Shown: positions 1 through 9,247, counted from the stretch's first letter. The stretch is DNA of 64,000 nt from Jiella sonneratiae (GCF_017353515.1 NZ_JAFMPY010000016.1:1-64000); one strand, 5' to 3'. Notes: generated by a model not told the origin, from the sequence alone. Made by a program: numbers and translations.

Positions 1-31
1 CCCGCCGGGGGCGGCGCGCTGGGCGCCCGCC

Positions 32-50
32 GGGGGGGGGGGGGGGGGGG
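32..50. repeat. 19-nt G homopolymer at the window edge
   Basis: An uninterrupted run of 19 G follows a GC-only stretch. No gene uses it. Such runs are typical of low-quality contig ends, so the first ~90 bases should be treated as unreliable. A real G-rich tract cannot be excluded. Confidence 0.6.
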
Positions 51-153
51 CCGCCGCCCCCCGGCAAGATGGCGGAGGGTTTGATGGGAGCGGGTGGGTG
101 AAGGCACGGACGGGAGGAGCATCCGGCGCGGGAGAACGCCGGATGCCGGAGCG

Positions 154-1677
154 ATGACACCGCTCCTCGAACTGACGAACATCTCGAAGGCGTTCGGCCC
201 GGTGAAGGTCTTGACCGGCGTCGACTTCGACCTTTTCGCCGGCGAGGTCCACGCGCTGATGGGCGAGAACGGCGCCGGCAAGTCGACGATGATCCGCATC
301 GCCGCCGGCGACCATCGCGCCGATGAGGGCGAGATCCGTCTCGACGGCGAGGTGCGCCGCTTCACCGGCCCGCGTGAAGCGCAGGCCGAAGGCATCGCCG
401 TCGTCCACCAGGAACTTCTCTTGTTTCCGGCGCTCAGCGTCGCCGAGAACGTCTTCCTCGGCCATCAGCCGAAGACGCGCGGCGGTCTCGTCGACTGGGC
501 GAAGATGCGCGGCGAGGCCCGCGACCTGCTCGACCGGCTCGACTGTCCCAATCTCGATGTCGACCAGCGGGTCTCGCGGCTTTCGGTCGCCGACCGCCAG
601 CGGGTCGAGATTGCACGGGCCCTCTCACGCAACGCCCGCGTCCTGATCATGGACGAGCCGACGGCGGCGCTCGCCGAGGCGGACGTGCGGCGGCTCCTCG
701 AAGTGTTGCGGCGCCTGCGCGCCGACGGCGTCGGCATCGTCTACGTCTCGCACCGGATGAACGAGATCTTCGAGATCGCCGACCGCGTCACGGTGCTGCG
801 CGACGGCAAGTCGATCGGCACGCGGCCGGTCGCCGACGTCACCGAGGCGACGCTCGTCTCGATGATGGTCGGCCGCGACATCCACCAGCTCTTTCCGAAG
901 GAGGAGATTCCGCAAGGAAGGACGCGGCTGGAAGTGCGGCATCTTTCTCTCGCCGGGGTCGTCGAGGACATCTCCTTTTCGCTTCACGCCGGCGAGATTC
1001 TCGGAATTGCCGGCCTCGTCGGCTCGGGCCGCACCGAGCTCGCCCAGACGATCTTCGGCGTGACGCCGGCGACCGCCGGCGAAATCCTCGTCGACGGCGA
1101 GCCGCGGACGATCGCCAGCGTGCGCGAGGCGATCGCCGCCGGCATCGCCTACGTGCCGGAGGACCGCGGCCAGCACGGGCTGGTGCGTCCGCAGCCACTG
1201 CGCGAGAACGTCTCGATGGCGATCCTCGACCGGCTGACGACGTTCTCCGTCGTCGACACTGCGCGCGAACAGAGCCTCGCCAAGGACGCGATCGGCCGCT
1301 TCTCGATCCGCGCGCGGGACGCGCGCCAGCGCGTCGGCCAGCTTTCCGGCGGCAACCAGCAGAAGGTGGTGCTCGCCAAATGGCTCGCCACCGACCCGAA
1401 GATCCTCATCCTCGACGAGCCGACCCGCGGCATCGACATCGGGGCGAAGACCGAGATCCACCGGCTGATGGGCGAACTCGCCAAGAAGGGCCTGGCGATC
1501 CTGATGATCTCCAGCGAACTGCCCGAGGTGCTCGGCATGAGCGACCGCGTGCTCGTCATGCGCGAGGGTCGGCTGTCGGCGGTGATCGACCGCAAGGATG
1601 CAAGTCCCGATACGGTGGGCGCGGCGATGATGCAGGGGCGGCGCGAGCCGGCGCTCGCCGAAGGAGCGGGCCGATGA
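154..1677 (+). CDS. Sugar/AI-2-type ABC importer ATPase, tandem ATP-binding domains (LsrA/RbsA/RhaT-like)
   Basis: This 507-residue cytoplasmic ATPase powers import through the two permeases encoded next. It has two ABC domains, the usual build for the ribose/rhamnose/AI-2 importer family. Domain 1 has Walker A GENGAGKS at residues 37-44, signature LSVADRQRVEIARAL and Walker B VLIMDEPTAAL. Domain 2 has the degenerate Walker A GLVGSGRTEL common in this family, signature LSGGNQQKVV and Walker B ILILDEPTRGID. I chose the ATG at 154 because the family N-terminus (MTPLLELTNISK) begins there. A GTG at 94 would add 20 residues with no family similarity. The stop overlaps the next start by 4 nt, so translation is probably coupled. 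Gene order matches lsrACDB and also resembles rhizobial rhamnose importers, so the substrate is not certain. Confidence 0.9.
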   Translation: MTPLLELTNISKAFGPVKVLTGVDFDLFAGEVHALMGENGAGKSTMIRIAAGDHRADEGEIRLDGEVRRFTGPREAQAEGIAVVHQELLLFPALSVAENVFLGHQPKTRGGLVDWAKMRGEARDLLDRLDCPNLDVDQRVSRLSVADRQRVEIARALSRNARVLIMDEPTAALAEADVRRLLEVLRRLRADGVGIVYVSHRMNEIFEIADRVTVLRDGKSIGTRPVADVTEATLVSMMVGRDIHQLFPKEEIPQGRTRLEVRHLSLAGVVEDISFSLHAGEILGIAGLVGSGRTELAQTIFGVTPATAGEILVDGEPRTIASVREAIAAGIAYVPEDRGQHGLVRPQPLRENVSMAILDRLTTFSVVDTAREQSLAKDAIGRFSIRARDARQRVGQLSGGNQQKVVLAKWLATDPKILILDEPTRGIDIGAKTEIHRLMGELAKKGLAILMISSELPEVLGMSDRVLVMREGRLSAVIDRKDASPDTVGAAMMQGRREPALAEGAGR

Positions 1678-2624
1678 GGTCGCGCCTCTCCCACACGCTC
1701 GGAACGCTCGGCCAGGAGATCCTGCTCGTCGTGGTGATCCTGGCGCTCTTTGCCGTCGTCGGCTCGGTCAACGCCCGCTTCCTGTCGCAGCACAACCTCA
1801 CCTCGATCTTCGTCGGCAACGCCTATATCGCGGTGGCGGCGATCGGCATGTCGCTGGTCATCATCTCCGGCAACATCGACGTCTCGATCGGCGCGCTGAT
1901 CGGCGTTCTCGCCGTGATCTCCGGGCTGCTCGCGACCAACGGCTACCCGATCTGGCTCGCCTGGCTGGCCCCGCTCGTCCTCGGCGCTCTAATCAACACG
2001 CTGGTCGGCTGCCTGATCGCCTATGCCAAGGTCCCGTCGATCATCGCGACCCTGGCAATGCTCTCGATCCTCTCCGGCGGGCTCATCACCTTCACCGGCG
2101 GGCGATGGATCTCGGGTCTCCCGGCCGGCTACCAGCTCGCCCAGTTCCGGCTTCTCGACGTGCCGTCGCCGGTCTGGTTCATGATCGGCATGACGATCCT
2201 CGCGGCGCTGCTGATGCGCTACACCGCCTTCGGCCGGTCCGTCTACGCCGTCGGCAGCAATGCGGAAGCGGCCCGCGCCAGTGGCATCTCCCACGCGGCG
2301 ACGGTGGTGAAGGTCTTCGCCATCCACGGCGCCATCGGCGGCGTCGCGGCGGTGCTCTTCGCGACGCAGCTGCAGGTGATCCAGTCGACGGTGCCGGTCG
2401 GGCTCGAACTCGTCATCATCACCGCCTCGGTGGTCGGCGGCGTCTCGATCCTCGGCGGCGTCGGCACGGTGTTCGGCTCGACGCTGGCGGCGATCCTCTT
2501 TGCCGCGATCGGTTCGTCGCTGATCTTCCTCAACGTCTCGGCCTATTGGCTGAGGGCCGTCCAGGGTGTGCTCATCCTCGCGACGGTCCTCGCCGACATG
2601 GCCCGCCGCCGGCGAACCGGCTGA
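1674..2624 (+). CDS. ABC importer permease, first of pair (LsrC/RhaP-like)
   Basis: This 316-residue integral membrane permease belongs to the ribose/xylose/AI-2 family (BPD_transp_2). Hydrophobic segments run throughout, and it carries the family sequence IISGNIDVSIGALIG near residue 62 and a SILGGVGTVFGSTL motif near residue 260. It starts inside the ATPase stop codon (ATGA) with AAGGAG eight bases upstream. It should form a heterodimer with the next permease, because both are the same length (316 residues) and share the same topology and motifs. Which permease corresponds to LsrC and which to LsrD cannot be settled by eye. Confidence 0.88.
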   Translation: MRSRLSHTLGTLGQEILLVVVILALFAVVGSVNARFLSQHNLTSIFVGNAYIAVAAIGMSLVIISGNIDVSIGALIGVLAVISGLLATNGYPIWLAWLAPLVLGALINTLVGCLIAYAKVPSIIATLAMLSILSGGLITFTGGRWISGLPAGYQLAQFRLLDVPSPVWFMIGMTILAALLMRYTAFGRSVYAVGSNAEAARASGISHAATVVKVFAIHGAIGGVAAVLFATQLQVIQSTVPVGLELVIITASVVGGVSILGGVGTVFGSTLAAILFAAIGSSLIFLNVSAYWLRAVQGVLILATVLADMARRRRTG

Positions 2625-2640
2625 GGGGAGGGACGAAGCC

Positions 2641-3591
2641 ATGACCGCCGTCACCCGCGTTCTCGTCCGCCACGAGGCGATCCTCGCGATCCTCTTCGTC
2701 GTCGCGCTGTTCGTCCTCGCCGCCCAGTCCGACCGCTTCCTGACGACGGCGAACCTTCTCAACCAGGCGCGGCTGATGACCGAGGTCGGGCTGATCGCCA
2801 TCCCGATGACCTTCGTCATCGTCACCGGCGGCATCGACCTCTCGGTCGGCTCGATCCTCGGCCTCTGCGCCATTCTCGTCGGGGTTTTCTGGCAAAATGC
2901 CGGCCTGCCGCTGCCGGCGGCGATCGTGCTGTCGCTCCTCGCCGGGACACTGGCGGGCTTTGCCAACGGCGTCATCATCACACGCTTCAGGGTGCCGCCG
3001 CTGATCGCCACGCTGGCGACGCTGGCACTCTATCGCGGGCTTGCCGAGGGGATCAGCCAGGCGCGCTCGGTCCGCGGCTATCCGGCGTGGTTCGCGACCC
3101 TCGGCCAGGGCGAGCTGCTCGGCATTCCGTCGCAGCTCTGGCTCTTCGCCCTCGTCGCCATCGTCGGCATCTTCATCCTGCGCTTCACGACCTTCGGACG
3201 CACGACCTACGCCATCGGCAACAACGAGGCGGCGGCGGAGTTTTCCGGTCTCGCCGTCGAGCGCACGAAACTCCTGATCTACACCGCCTCCGGCTTCGTC
3301 TCGGCGCTCGCGGCGATCGTCTTCGTCTCGCGCGTTTCGACGACCCGCTCCGACATGGGCACCGGCATCGAACTCGAGGTGATCACCGCCGTCGTCCTCG
3401 GCGGCACCTCGATCTTCGGCGGCCGCGGCATGGTGGTCGGTACGCTGATCGGGCTTTGCCTGATGCAGATCCTTCAGAACGGCCTGTCGCTTTCGGGCGT
3501 GCGCGGCGACGGCACCACCGTCGTCATCGGCGCGGTCCTGATCGTCGCCGTGCTGATCAGCAATGTCCTCAGCCGTTTCTCGAACGACTGA
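2641..3591 (+). CDS. ABC importer permease, second of pair (LsrD/RhaQ-like)
   Basis: This 316-residue permease is paralogous to the preceding one. It carries the matching motifs IVTGGIDLSVGSILG and VVLGGTSIFGGRGMVVG. It begins 16 nt after the preceding stop with a strong AGGGGAGG ribosome-binding site. Two distinct permeases with one double ATPase is the arrangement of the Lsr and rhamnose systems, whereas RbsC and XylH systems use a single permease gene. Between this stop and the binding-protein gene, a small GGCGCC hairpin at 3603-3619 could stabilise or attenuate the transcript. Confidence 0.88.
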   Translation: MTAVTRVLVRHEAILAILFVVALFVLAAQSDRFLTTANLLNQARLMTEVGLIAIPMTFVIVTGGIDLSVGSILGLCAILVGVFWQNAGLPLPAAIVLSLLAGTLAGFANGVIITRFRVPPLIATLATLALYRGLAEGISQARSVRGYPAWFATLGQGELLGIPSQLWLFALVAIVGIFILRFTTFGRTTYAIGNNEAAAEFSGLAVERTKLLIYTASGFVSALAAIVFVSRVSTTRSDMGTGIELEVITAVVLGGTSIFGGRGMVVGTLIGLCLMQILQNGLSLSGVRGDGTTVVIGAVLIVAVLISNVLSRFSND

Positions 3592-3640
3592 GGATCGGGA
3601 GGGGCGCCGGAAAGGCGCCGCAACAGAGGAGGAAAATTCG

Positions 3641-4747
3641 ATGAAGAGACTGATGACGGCGCTGCTCGGCGCCAGCCTTCTGACGACGCCGGCGGCCTTC
3701 GCGCAGTCCGCCTGGACTGGCGGCGACGGCCAGCCGACGACCCCGCTCGCCTGTTCCGGCGAATCGCCGGCACCCGAGCCCGGCGAATACAACGGCGGCA
3801 CGCCGACGAACGCGCCCGACCGCAAGGGCAAGGACATCAAGGTCGTCGACATTCCGAAACTCGTCGGCGTCGGCTATTTCGCCAGCACCTCGTCGGGCAT
3901 GGCGGAGGCGGCGAAGGAACTCGGCAGCGTCGCCGTCTCGACCGACGGGCCGACCCGCGCCAACATCGACGAGCAGATCACCTTCATCGACAACTACATC
4001 ACCTCCGGCGTCGACGGCATCCTCTATGCCGCCAACGACCCGGTGGCGATCGCGCCGGTCCTGAAGAAGGCGCTCGATGCGGGGATCAACGTCGTCGGCT
4101 ACGACGCCGATGCCCAGGCCGACGCGCGGCAGTGGTTCGTCAACCAGGCGCTGCCGAACGGCGTCGCCAAGGCGATGATGGACCAGCTCGCCAAGGAGAT
4201 CGGCGAAGAGGGCAGCTTCGCCATCGTCACCTCGACCTTCACGACGCCGAACCAGGCGCGGTGGATCTCCGAGATGCAGGCCTATACCGAGAAGTGCCAT
4301 CCGAAGCTGAAGTTCCTCGAGACCGTCGAGGCGCAGGAGGACAACATCCTGTCCTTCAACCAGGCGCAGACGCTGATCAACAAATACGGCGACGAGCTGA
4401 AGGGCATCCTCGGCATGACCTCGGTGGCGACCCCCGCCGCCGCCGAGGCGGTGCAGCAGAACGGCCTCTGCGGCAAGGTCTCGGTGGTCGGCCTCGCACT
4501 CCCCAATGCCATGAAGCCCTACATCAATTCCGACTGCATCCAGTCGACGATCCTCTGGAACACCGTCGATCTCGGCTATGCGGCGGTCGAGGTGATGCGG
4601 CAGGTGGCGGACGGGACGCTGAAGCCCGGCGACAAGACGGTGAAGGCCGGCCGGCTCGGCGAACTGCCGATCGTCAACCAGAGCCAGGTGCTGCTCGGCC
4701 AGCCGAAGATCTTCACCAAGGCGGACATCAACGACTTCGACTTCTGA
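3641..4747 (+). CDS. Periplasmic substrate-binding protein, LsrB/RhaS-like
   Basis: This 368-residue secreted receptor feeds the upstream importer. A Sec signal peptide (MKRLMTALLGASLLTTPAAFA) should be cleaved after residue 21. About 40 residues of proline/glycine-rich linker precede the Peripla_BP_4 fold. Compared by eye with AI-2 receptor LsrB, it keeps the opening IPKLVGVGYF, the DGPT segment, a DxD after the first lobe (GYDAD), PNQARW, and the C-terminal pattern FTKADINDFDF. Some residues that contact AI-2 in Salmonella LsrB look changed (see findings), so a rhamnose-like sugar or another furanone is equally possible. An excellent AGAGGAGG ribosome-binding site lies at 3625-3632. Binding proteins encoded last in such operons are usually the most abundant component. 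Confidence 0.88.
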   Translation: MKRLMTALLGASLLTTPAAFAQSAWTGGDGQPTTPLACSGESPAPEPGEYNGGTPTNAPDRKGKDIKVVDIPKLVGVGYFASTSSGMAEAAKELGSVAVSTDGPTRANIDEQITFIDNYITSGVDGILYAANDPVAIAPVLKKALDAGINVVGYDADAQADARQWFVNQALPNGVAKAMMDQLAKEIGEEGSFAIVTSTFTTPNQARWISEMQAYTEKCHPKLKFLETVEAQEDNILSFNQAQTLINKYGDELKGILGMTSVATPAAAEAVQQNGLCGKVSVVGLALPNAMKPYINSDCIQSTILWNTVDLGYAAVEVMRQVADGTLKPGDKTVKAGRLGELPIVNQSQVLLGQPKIFTKADINDFDF

Positions 4748-4759
4748 AGCTCTCAGCGC

Positions 4760-4783
4760 GGCGGCGGGGCGGGCCTCGCCGCC
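4760..4783. terminator. Hairpin between convergent binding-protein and SDR genes
   Basis: A ten-pair GC stem (GGCGGCGGGG with CCTCGCCGCC, one G-T pair) with loop CGGG lies 12 nt after the binding-protein stop. There is no U-tract on either strand, so it may act as a 3' end stabiliser or with Rho. Confidence 0.4.
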
Positions 4784-4862
4784 GATCGGACCGGGCGGCG
4801 ACCGGCAAGCCTTTGCCGGCAGCGCGGCCTGCCGGGCGCGTGGTCTTCGGCCGGCGGAACTT

Positions 4863-5603
4863 TCAGACGCCGAGGAAGCCGCCGTCGATCGGCAGCACCG
4901 CGCCGGTCACCATCGCCGCGGCCGGCGACAGCAGCATCGCGATCATTTCGGCAACGTCCTCGACCTCGGCGAAGCGCCCGACGGGCGTGCGGTCCATCAT
5001 CGGCCGGCTCTTTTCCGGATCGCTCCAGGCGACGGCCGCGAGTTCGGTCAGGGTGATGCCGGGTGCGACGGCGTTGACGCGGATGCCGTGGGGTCCGAGT
5101 TCCTTGGCGAGAACGCGCGTCGCTCCTTCGAGGCCGGCCTTCGACGCGGCATAGCACAGGTGGTTGGCAAAGCCGCGATGGCCGGCGATCGAGGTGACGT
5201 TGACGATCGCGCCGCCACCGCCGGCCGCGATGCGGACCCTGGCGAATTCCTGGGCGCAGACCAGCGCCGCCCGGAGGTTGATCCCGAGGACGGTCTCGTA
5301 GCCGGCGTCGGTCATGTCGAGCACGCTTTCGAGCACGTTGGTCCCGGCGCAGTTGACGAGATGGTCGACGGTGCCCGCCTCGCGCATTGCGGCACGCGCC
5401 GTCTCGGGATCCTGAAGGTCGGCGGCGATCGTCCGGCAGCCGGTCTCGGCCTTGAGGCTTTCGAGGTCGGACGTGGTCCGCGCAATGGCGACGACGGCGG
5501 CGCCGCGGCCGGCGAGAAGCCGGGCGGTCGCGCGGCCGATGCCCTTGCCGGCGCCGGTGACGACGACGGTATGGCCGTCGAATTCGGTTCTATCGAGGCT
5601 CAT
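4863..5603 (-). CDS. SDR-family oxidoreductase, L-xylulose/diacetyl reductase-like
   Basis: This 246-residue classical short-chain dehydrogenase/reductase has the NAD(P) motif TGAGKGIG at residues 16-23, the NCAG motif at 84-87, and the catalytic set S138, Y151, K155 with N109. The N-terminal half (FDGHTVVVTGAGKGIG, then IARTTSDLESL) resembles L-xylulose/dicarbonyl reductases, which prefer NADPH. I chose ATG 5603 because GGAGGAG sits just upstream. A longer in-frame reading to 5792 is low-complexity. It is convergent with the sugar importer and may act on the imported substrate or a derived keto-sugar, but that link is inference from position only. Confidence 0.82.
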   Translation of the reverse strand: MSLDRTEFDGHTVVVTGAGKGIGRATARLLAGRGAAVVAIARTTSDLESLKAETGCRTIAADLQDPETARAAMREAGTVDHLVNCAGTNVLESVLDMTDAGYETVLGINLRAALVCAQEFARVRIAAGGGGAIVNVTSIAGHRGFANHLCYAASKAGLEGATRVLAKELGPHGIRVNAVAPGITLTELAAVAWSDPEKSRPMMDRTPVGRFAEVEDVAEMIAMLLSPAAAMVTGAVLPIDGGFLGV

Positions 5604-5691
5604 GTGTCTCCTCCCAGACGACCGAGAATGCCGGGCGCCGCCCGCCGGCGCAAATGCCGGCCGAGCGGCTGCTTCGATCCCTTGGCGCGCC

Positions 5692-5730
5692 GTGCCTTTC
5701 GAAAGCCTGTTCCGACTTTCGGGATCATGC
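5692..5730. repeat. Rhizobial-type palindromic intergenic repeat, copy 1
   Basis: This imperfect palindrome pairs a CTTTCGAAAG-type arm with CGACTTTCGGG and ends in GATCATGC. It matches the common Hyphomicrobiales intergenic palindrome (pattern CCGAAA-N-TTTTCGG, GATCATGC). It lies between divergent units, just beyond the stop of the DUF1254 gene. A second, more perfect copy lies at 60778-60820. Confidence 0.55.
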
Positions 5731-5736
5731 CCGATC

Positions 5737-6375
5737 CTAGCCGCCGCCTGCCGCCGGCTTGACGGGGCCGATCGCATTGGTGGTGACGGCATCGTCGGCA
5801 GGGGCGGGCTCGCAGCGCATCGACGACACGAAGTCGTCGACGCCCGGCCGCTTGCTCTCCTCGTCGACGAGGACGCGGATCGTCATGTAGCCGGCGGTCA
5901 TTTCCACCTCCACCGGAATCTGGGTCTTCGGGGCGTCCTCCGCCGCGGCCCGGTCGACGAGCTGGTCGCGCGTCCCGACGAGAAGATCGAGGGCGTTGTC
6001 GACCGCCGACCGGTCGTTGATGCTGTAGAGATTGTCGCCGCTGCGATTGTAGATTGAGGCAGACCAGAACGCCGGATTGCTCTGAAGGGCGCGGATGCGC
6101 ACCGGCCCGTCGGCCAGCGAGAAGCGGCACCCGGCGGTGATGAAGGCCGGATCGACGAAGGCGAATTCGCCGCTCTGCTGGGCGGCCTGGCCGGGTGCGG
6201 GCTCGGGACTGCTTTCGAGCGCCTCGACGCGCACCAGCTGGTCCTCCTGGCCGAGTTCGGCGAGCCGGCTCCAGCCGTTGCGGCGCGCGACGTCCGGCAT
6301 GGCGAAGATGACGGCGATATGGACGAGCCCGGCGCCGACGACGCCGATCATGACGGTCAGAAGGATCCTACCCAT
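5737..6375 (-). CDS. DUF1254 domain protein, membrane-anchored
   Basis: This 212-residue protein has an N-terminal hydrophobic segment (residues ~4-26, MGRILLTVMIGVVGAGLVHI) that acts as an anchor or uncleaved signal. The mature part has the DUF1254-type core NPAFWSASIYNRSGDNLYSI near residue 100. In many bacteria DUF1254 and DUF1214 are halves of one periplasmic protein. Here they are separate adjacent genes overlapping by 8 nt, with the DUF1214 gene first, so they are probably translated together and act as a pair. No biochemical role is established that I can name. The proline/alanine-rich C-terminus is low complexity. Confidence 0.75.
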   Translation of the reverse strand: MGRILLTVMIGVVGAGLVHIAVIFAMPDVARRNGWSRLAELGQEDQLVRVEALESSPEPAPGQAAQQSGEFAFVDPAFITAGCRFSLADGPVRIRALQSNPAFWSASIYNRSGDNLYSINDRSAVDNALDLLVGTRDQLVDRAAAEDAPKTQIPVEVEMTAGYMTIRVLVDEESKRPGVDDFVSSMRCEPAPADDAVTTNAIGPVKPAAGGG

Positions 6376-6952
6376 TGGCGCAGGACTCCCGCCGGATCGT
6401 CGGGAGGGAGAGGCTCGATGCGCCGCTCGCGGCGCTCGCGGGCGTGTCGTAGAGGGCGAGAACCAGGATCATCTCGCCGCGGCCCGCCGTCGCCAGCCAG
6501 TTGCCGGCGCGGGCCTCGGGCCCGACGGCGAGGGCGAAGGAATTGTCTTCGTTGCGCATCAGGTTGTTCGAGGTGAGCCAGCCGGGCCGGCCGTCGGCGG
6601 GCCGGATGAGCTCGCCGTCGGGCAGATAGGCCGCGAGGGTGAAGACGCGGGCAGGGGGCGTGGAGCCGCCGATCCGATAGCTGCATTCGCGCCGCAGCGC
6701 CCGGCCGGTATCGTCGCTCGCGCTGCGGAACTGGATGCCCTCGCCGGTTCCGAGCGTGAGATTGCCGACCGTGGCGAGGCGCGCCTTGGAGTAAGGGTCG
6801 GCATCGGGGGCGCCGGCGAACGGCGTCGCCTGCCAGGGGCCGACCGTGACGGTGCCGATCTCGGAGGAATGATCGACCGCCCATTTGGCCGACCAGCCGC
6901 CGAGATAAAGGGCGATCGCAACGGCGACCATGACGAGGAGCGTGAAACGCAT
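6368..6952 (-). CDS. DUF1214 domain protein, membrane-anchored
   Basis: This 194-residue protein has an N-terminal transmembrane or signal segment (MRFTLLVMVAVAIALYLGG) followed by a periplasmic domain. The region SNNLMRNEDNSFALAVG and the ending NWLATAGRGEMILVLALYD are typical of DUF1214. A GTG one codon earlier is possible, but the ATG at 6952 gives the better signal start. It overlaps the following DUF1254 gene by 8 nt. The class A penicillin-binding protein gene begins further upstream on the same strand and ends 27 nt before this start, so all three may be one transcript with a cell-envelope theme. Confidence 0.75.
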   Translation of the reverse strand: MRFTLLVMVAVAIALYLGGWSAKWAVDHSSEIGTVTVGPWQATPFAGAPDADPYSKARLATVGNLTLGTGEGIQFRSASDDTGRALRRECSYRIGGSTPPARVFTLAAYLPDGELIRPADGRPGWLTSNNLMRNEDNSFALAVGPEARAGNWLATAGRGEMILVLALYDTPASAASGASSLSLPTIRRESCANG

Positions 6953-6979
6953 CACTTCGACCGAAGGGCTTCGCTGGCG

Positions 6980-9247
6980 TTACTGGCTGCGGGCCGGCGC
7001 CGGGCCGGCCGCGGCGGTGTCCGCCGACGCCAGATGCTCCGGCTCCAGCGGCTTCATCGCGTCGAGACCTTCGGCGATGTGGGACAGAACGTCCTGCGCC
7101 TTCTTGCTGAGGGTCTCGGGCGCTGCCGGGCCGGTACCTTCCTCGCCGGCTTCCGCGACCTTGCCGGAGTTCGCCGGGAAGGGATCGTCGATATAGGGGA
7201 TCGGCTTCAGCTCGATGTTCTGATGCGCCGCCTCCATGAAGCGCTGCCAGGTCATCGCCGGCAGCGAGCCGCCGGTCAGCCGGTTGGTCGGCCGGAAACT
7301 GTCGTTGCCGAACCAGACGGCGCCGACATAGTTGCCGGTGAAGCCGACGAACCAGCCGTCGCGATAGGACTGGGTCGTGCCGGTCTTGCCGCCGACGCGG
7401 GTCATCGACAGCTGCGCCTTGCGGGCGGTGCCGTGCTCGCTCACGCCGACCAGCATCTCGTTCATGTATTTCGTCGCCTGTTCGGACAGCACCTGGTGGC
7501 GCGGCGGCAGGTCGTGCCGGGCATCCCAGACGACCTTGCCGGCGCCGTCCGTCAGCTGCTCGATCGCATGCCGGTTGGAATTCATGCCGCCATTGGCGAA
7601 TACCGTATAGGCCGTCGCCTGGTCCATCACCGTGACCTCGCTGGTGCCGAGGGCCATGGTCTTGTCGCCGCGCAGGTTCGATTCGATGCCCATCGCCTTG
7701 GCGGTCTTCACCGTGTCGTCGAAGCCGACCTTCTGGTAGAGCTTGACGGCCGGCACGTTCAGCGAACGGGCGAGGGCGTTTGCGAGGGTGACGCGGCCGG
7801 AGAAGGAGCGGCCGTAGTTCTGGGGCGACCAGTTGCCGATGGTGATCGGGCTGTCGACGATCGTATCCGAGGGCTTCATGCCTTCCTGCATGGCCGTCGC
7901 ATAGACGTAGACCTTGAAGGAGGAACCCGGCTGGCGCAGCGCCTTTGTCGCGCGGTTGAACTGCGAAACGCCGTAGTCCCGGCCGCCGACGATCGCCCTG
8001 ACGCTGCCGTCGGAGGCGAGCACCACCATCGCCGCCTCGCCGACATTGTAGTTCTTGCCGTACTGGCGGAGATGATATTCGACGGATTCGTCCGCGAGCT
8101 TCTGCAGGTCGAGGTCGACGGTCGTCCGGGCCGTGAAATTGCGGTCCTTGATGCCGTTCTGCTGGGCGATGCGCTGCACCTCGTCGAAGGCGTAGTCGAG
8201 GAAATAGTCGGGGGAGGGGGACGAGGAGCGGTCGATCGCCGTCGCCGGATGGCGCCTTGCGGCGATCACCTGTCCCTCGGTCAGAAAGTTCGCCTGGACC
8301 ATGTTGGTCAGCACTTCGTTGGCGCGCGCACGCGCCGCCGGCAGGTTGATGTGCGGCGCGTATTTCGCCGGAGCCTTGAACAGGCCCGCCAGCATCGCCG
8401 CCTCGGCCAACGAGACGTCGCGGATGTTCTTGCCGAAATAGAACTCGGCCGCCGCCGCCGCACCGAAGGTGCCGCCGCCCATATAGGCCCGGTCGAGATA
8501 CATCGCGAGGATCTGGCGCTTGGTGTAGTGCGATTCGAGCCAGAGGGAGAGGAAGGCTTCCTTGATCTTGCGGTCGAGGCTGCGCTCGTTCGACAGAAAC
8601 AGGTTCTTGGCGAGCTGCTGGGTCAGCGTCGAGCCGCCCTGGACGACGCCGCCCGCCTGGGCATTCACCGTCAGAGCGCGGACGAGGCCGAGGAAGTCGA
8701 TGCCGAAATGGTCGAAGAAGCGGCGGTCCTCGGTGGCGAGCAGCGCCTTGACGAAATTGTCGGGAATCTCGTCGATCGGCACCGCCGCGGCCCGCAGGAT
8801 GCCCCGGCGGCCGATCTCCTCGCCATGCTTGTCGAGGAACAGCACCGAATAGTCGCTCTCCTGCGGCAGGCCGTGGCGCGTCATCTTGATCGCCGGCTGG
8901 GCGAGGGCGAAGAGCAGGACGAAGCCGGCGAGGCCGAGGGTCAGCCCCTCGCAGGCGATCTCCACCAGAACGCGGTTGAAGCCCCGCGCCCGGAACCTGC
9001 GCGAGACGATGGTGACGTTTTCCCACCAGGCGAGAAAGGCGTGGTAGAGCCGCCAGAGGCTCGAATCGATCCAGGCGTCGACCTCAATGAGGCGCGAGGG
9101 CTGTCGCCGCCTGCGGCGTTGATTCGGTTGATTCTCCAAGCGCCAGCTCACCATTCGGCGCCATCGGCGCGGGCCGCCGAGCATTTTCGGGCCCCCGCGA
9201 TGGACGTGATCAATCGCGGCCGCGACTTGCGCGACCTTCCGTGACAT
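6980..9247 (-). CDS. Class A penicillin-binding protein (glycosyltransferase plus transpeptidase)
   Basis: This 755-residue bifunctional enzyme polymerises and cross-links peptidoglycan in the periplasm. It has a basic cytoplasmic N-terminus of ~95 residues and then a membrane anchor ([19 protein letters not shown]). The GT51 domain has its catalytic-type glutamate in [12 protein letters not shown] (E173) and the [13 protein letters not shown] motif. The transpeptidase has the catalytic serine in SSFK (S442), SLN, and KTGTT near residue 600. The C-terminal ~60 residues are a low-complexity tail. Length and the long basic N-terminus fit the rhizobial PBP1A/PbpC-like proteins. The start at 9247 is 75 nt from the divergent YcgN gene. 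Internal ATGs (for example MLGG or MVSW) could be the true start and would shorten only the basic tail. Confidence 0.9.
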   Translation of the reverse strand: MSRKVAQVAAAIDHVHRGGPKMLGGPRRWRRMVSWRLENQPNQRRRRRQPSRLIEVDAWIDSSLWRLYHAFLAWWENVTIVSRRFRARGFNRVLVEIACEGLTLGLAGFVLLFALAQPAIKMTRHGLPQESDYSVLFLDKHGEEIGRRGILRAAAVPIDEIPDNFVKALLATEDRRFFDHFGIDFLGLVRALTVNAQAGGVVQGGSTLTQQLAKNLFLSNERSLDRKIKEAFLSLWLESHYTKRQILAMYLDRAYMGGGTFGAAAAAEFYFGKNIRDVSLAEAAMLAGLFKAPAKYAPHINLPAARARANEVLTNMVQANFLTEGQVIAARRHPATAIDRSSSPSPDYFLDYAFDEVQRIAQQNGIKDRNFTARTTVDLDLQKLADESVEYHLRQYGKNYNVGEAAMVVLASDGSVRAIVGGRDYGVSQFNRATKALRQPGSSFKVYVYATAMQEGMKPSDTIVDSPITIGNWSPQNYGRSFSGRVTLANALARSLNVPAVKLYQKVGFDDTVKTAKAMGIESNLRGDKTMALGTSEVTVMDQATAYTVFANGGMNSNRHAIEQLTDGAGKVVWDARHDLPPRHQVLSEQATKYMNEMLVGVSEHGTARKAQLSMTRVGGKTGTTQSYRDGWFVGFTGNYVGAVWFGNDSFRPTNRLTGGSLPAMTWQRFMEAAHQNIELKPIPYIDDPFPANSGKVAEAGEEGTGPAAPETLSKKAQDVLSHIAEGLDAMKPLEPEHLASADTAAAGPAPARSQ

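Noticed and set aside
3641-4747. Calling the binding protein a true AI-2 receptor (LsrB)
   Set aside because: Several ligand-contact residues appear changed, and the AI-2 kinase and processing genes are absent from the window, so only an LsrB/RhaS-like call is supported.
6095-9244. 1049-codon plus-strand open frame opposite the penicillin-binding protein
   Set aside because: It is an antisense shadow. The minus-strand frame encodes a PBP with all catalytic motifs, and the plus-strand reading is rich in Arg/Gly/Ala with no domain.
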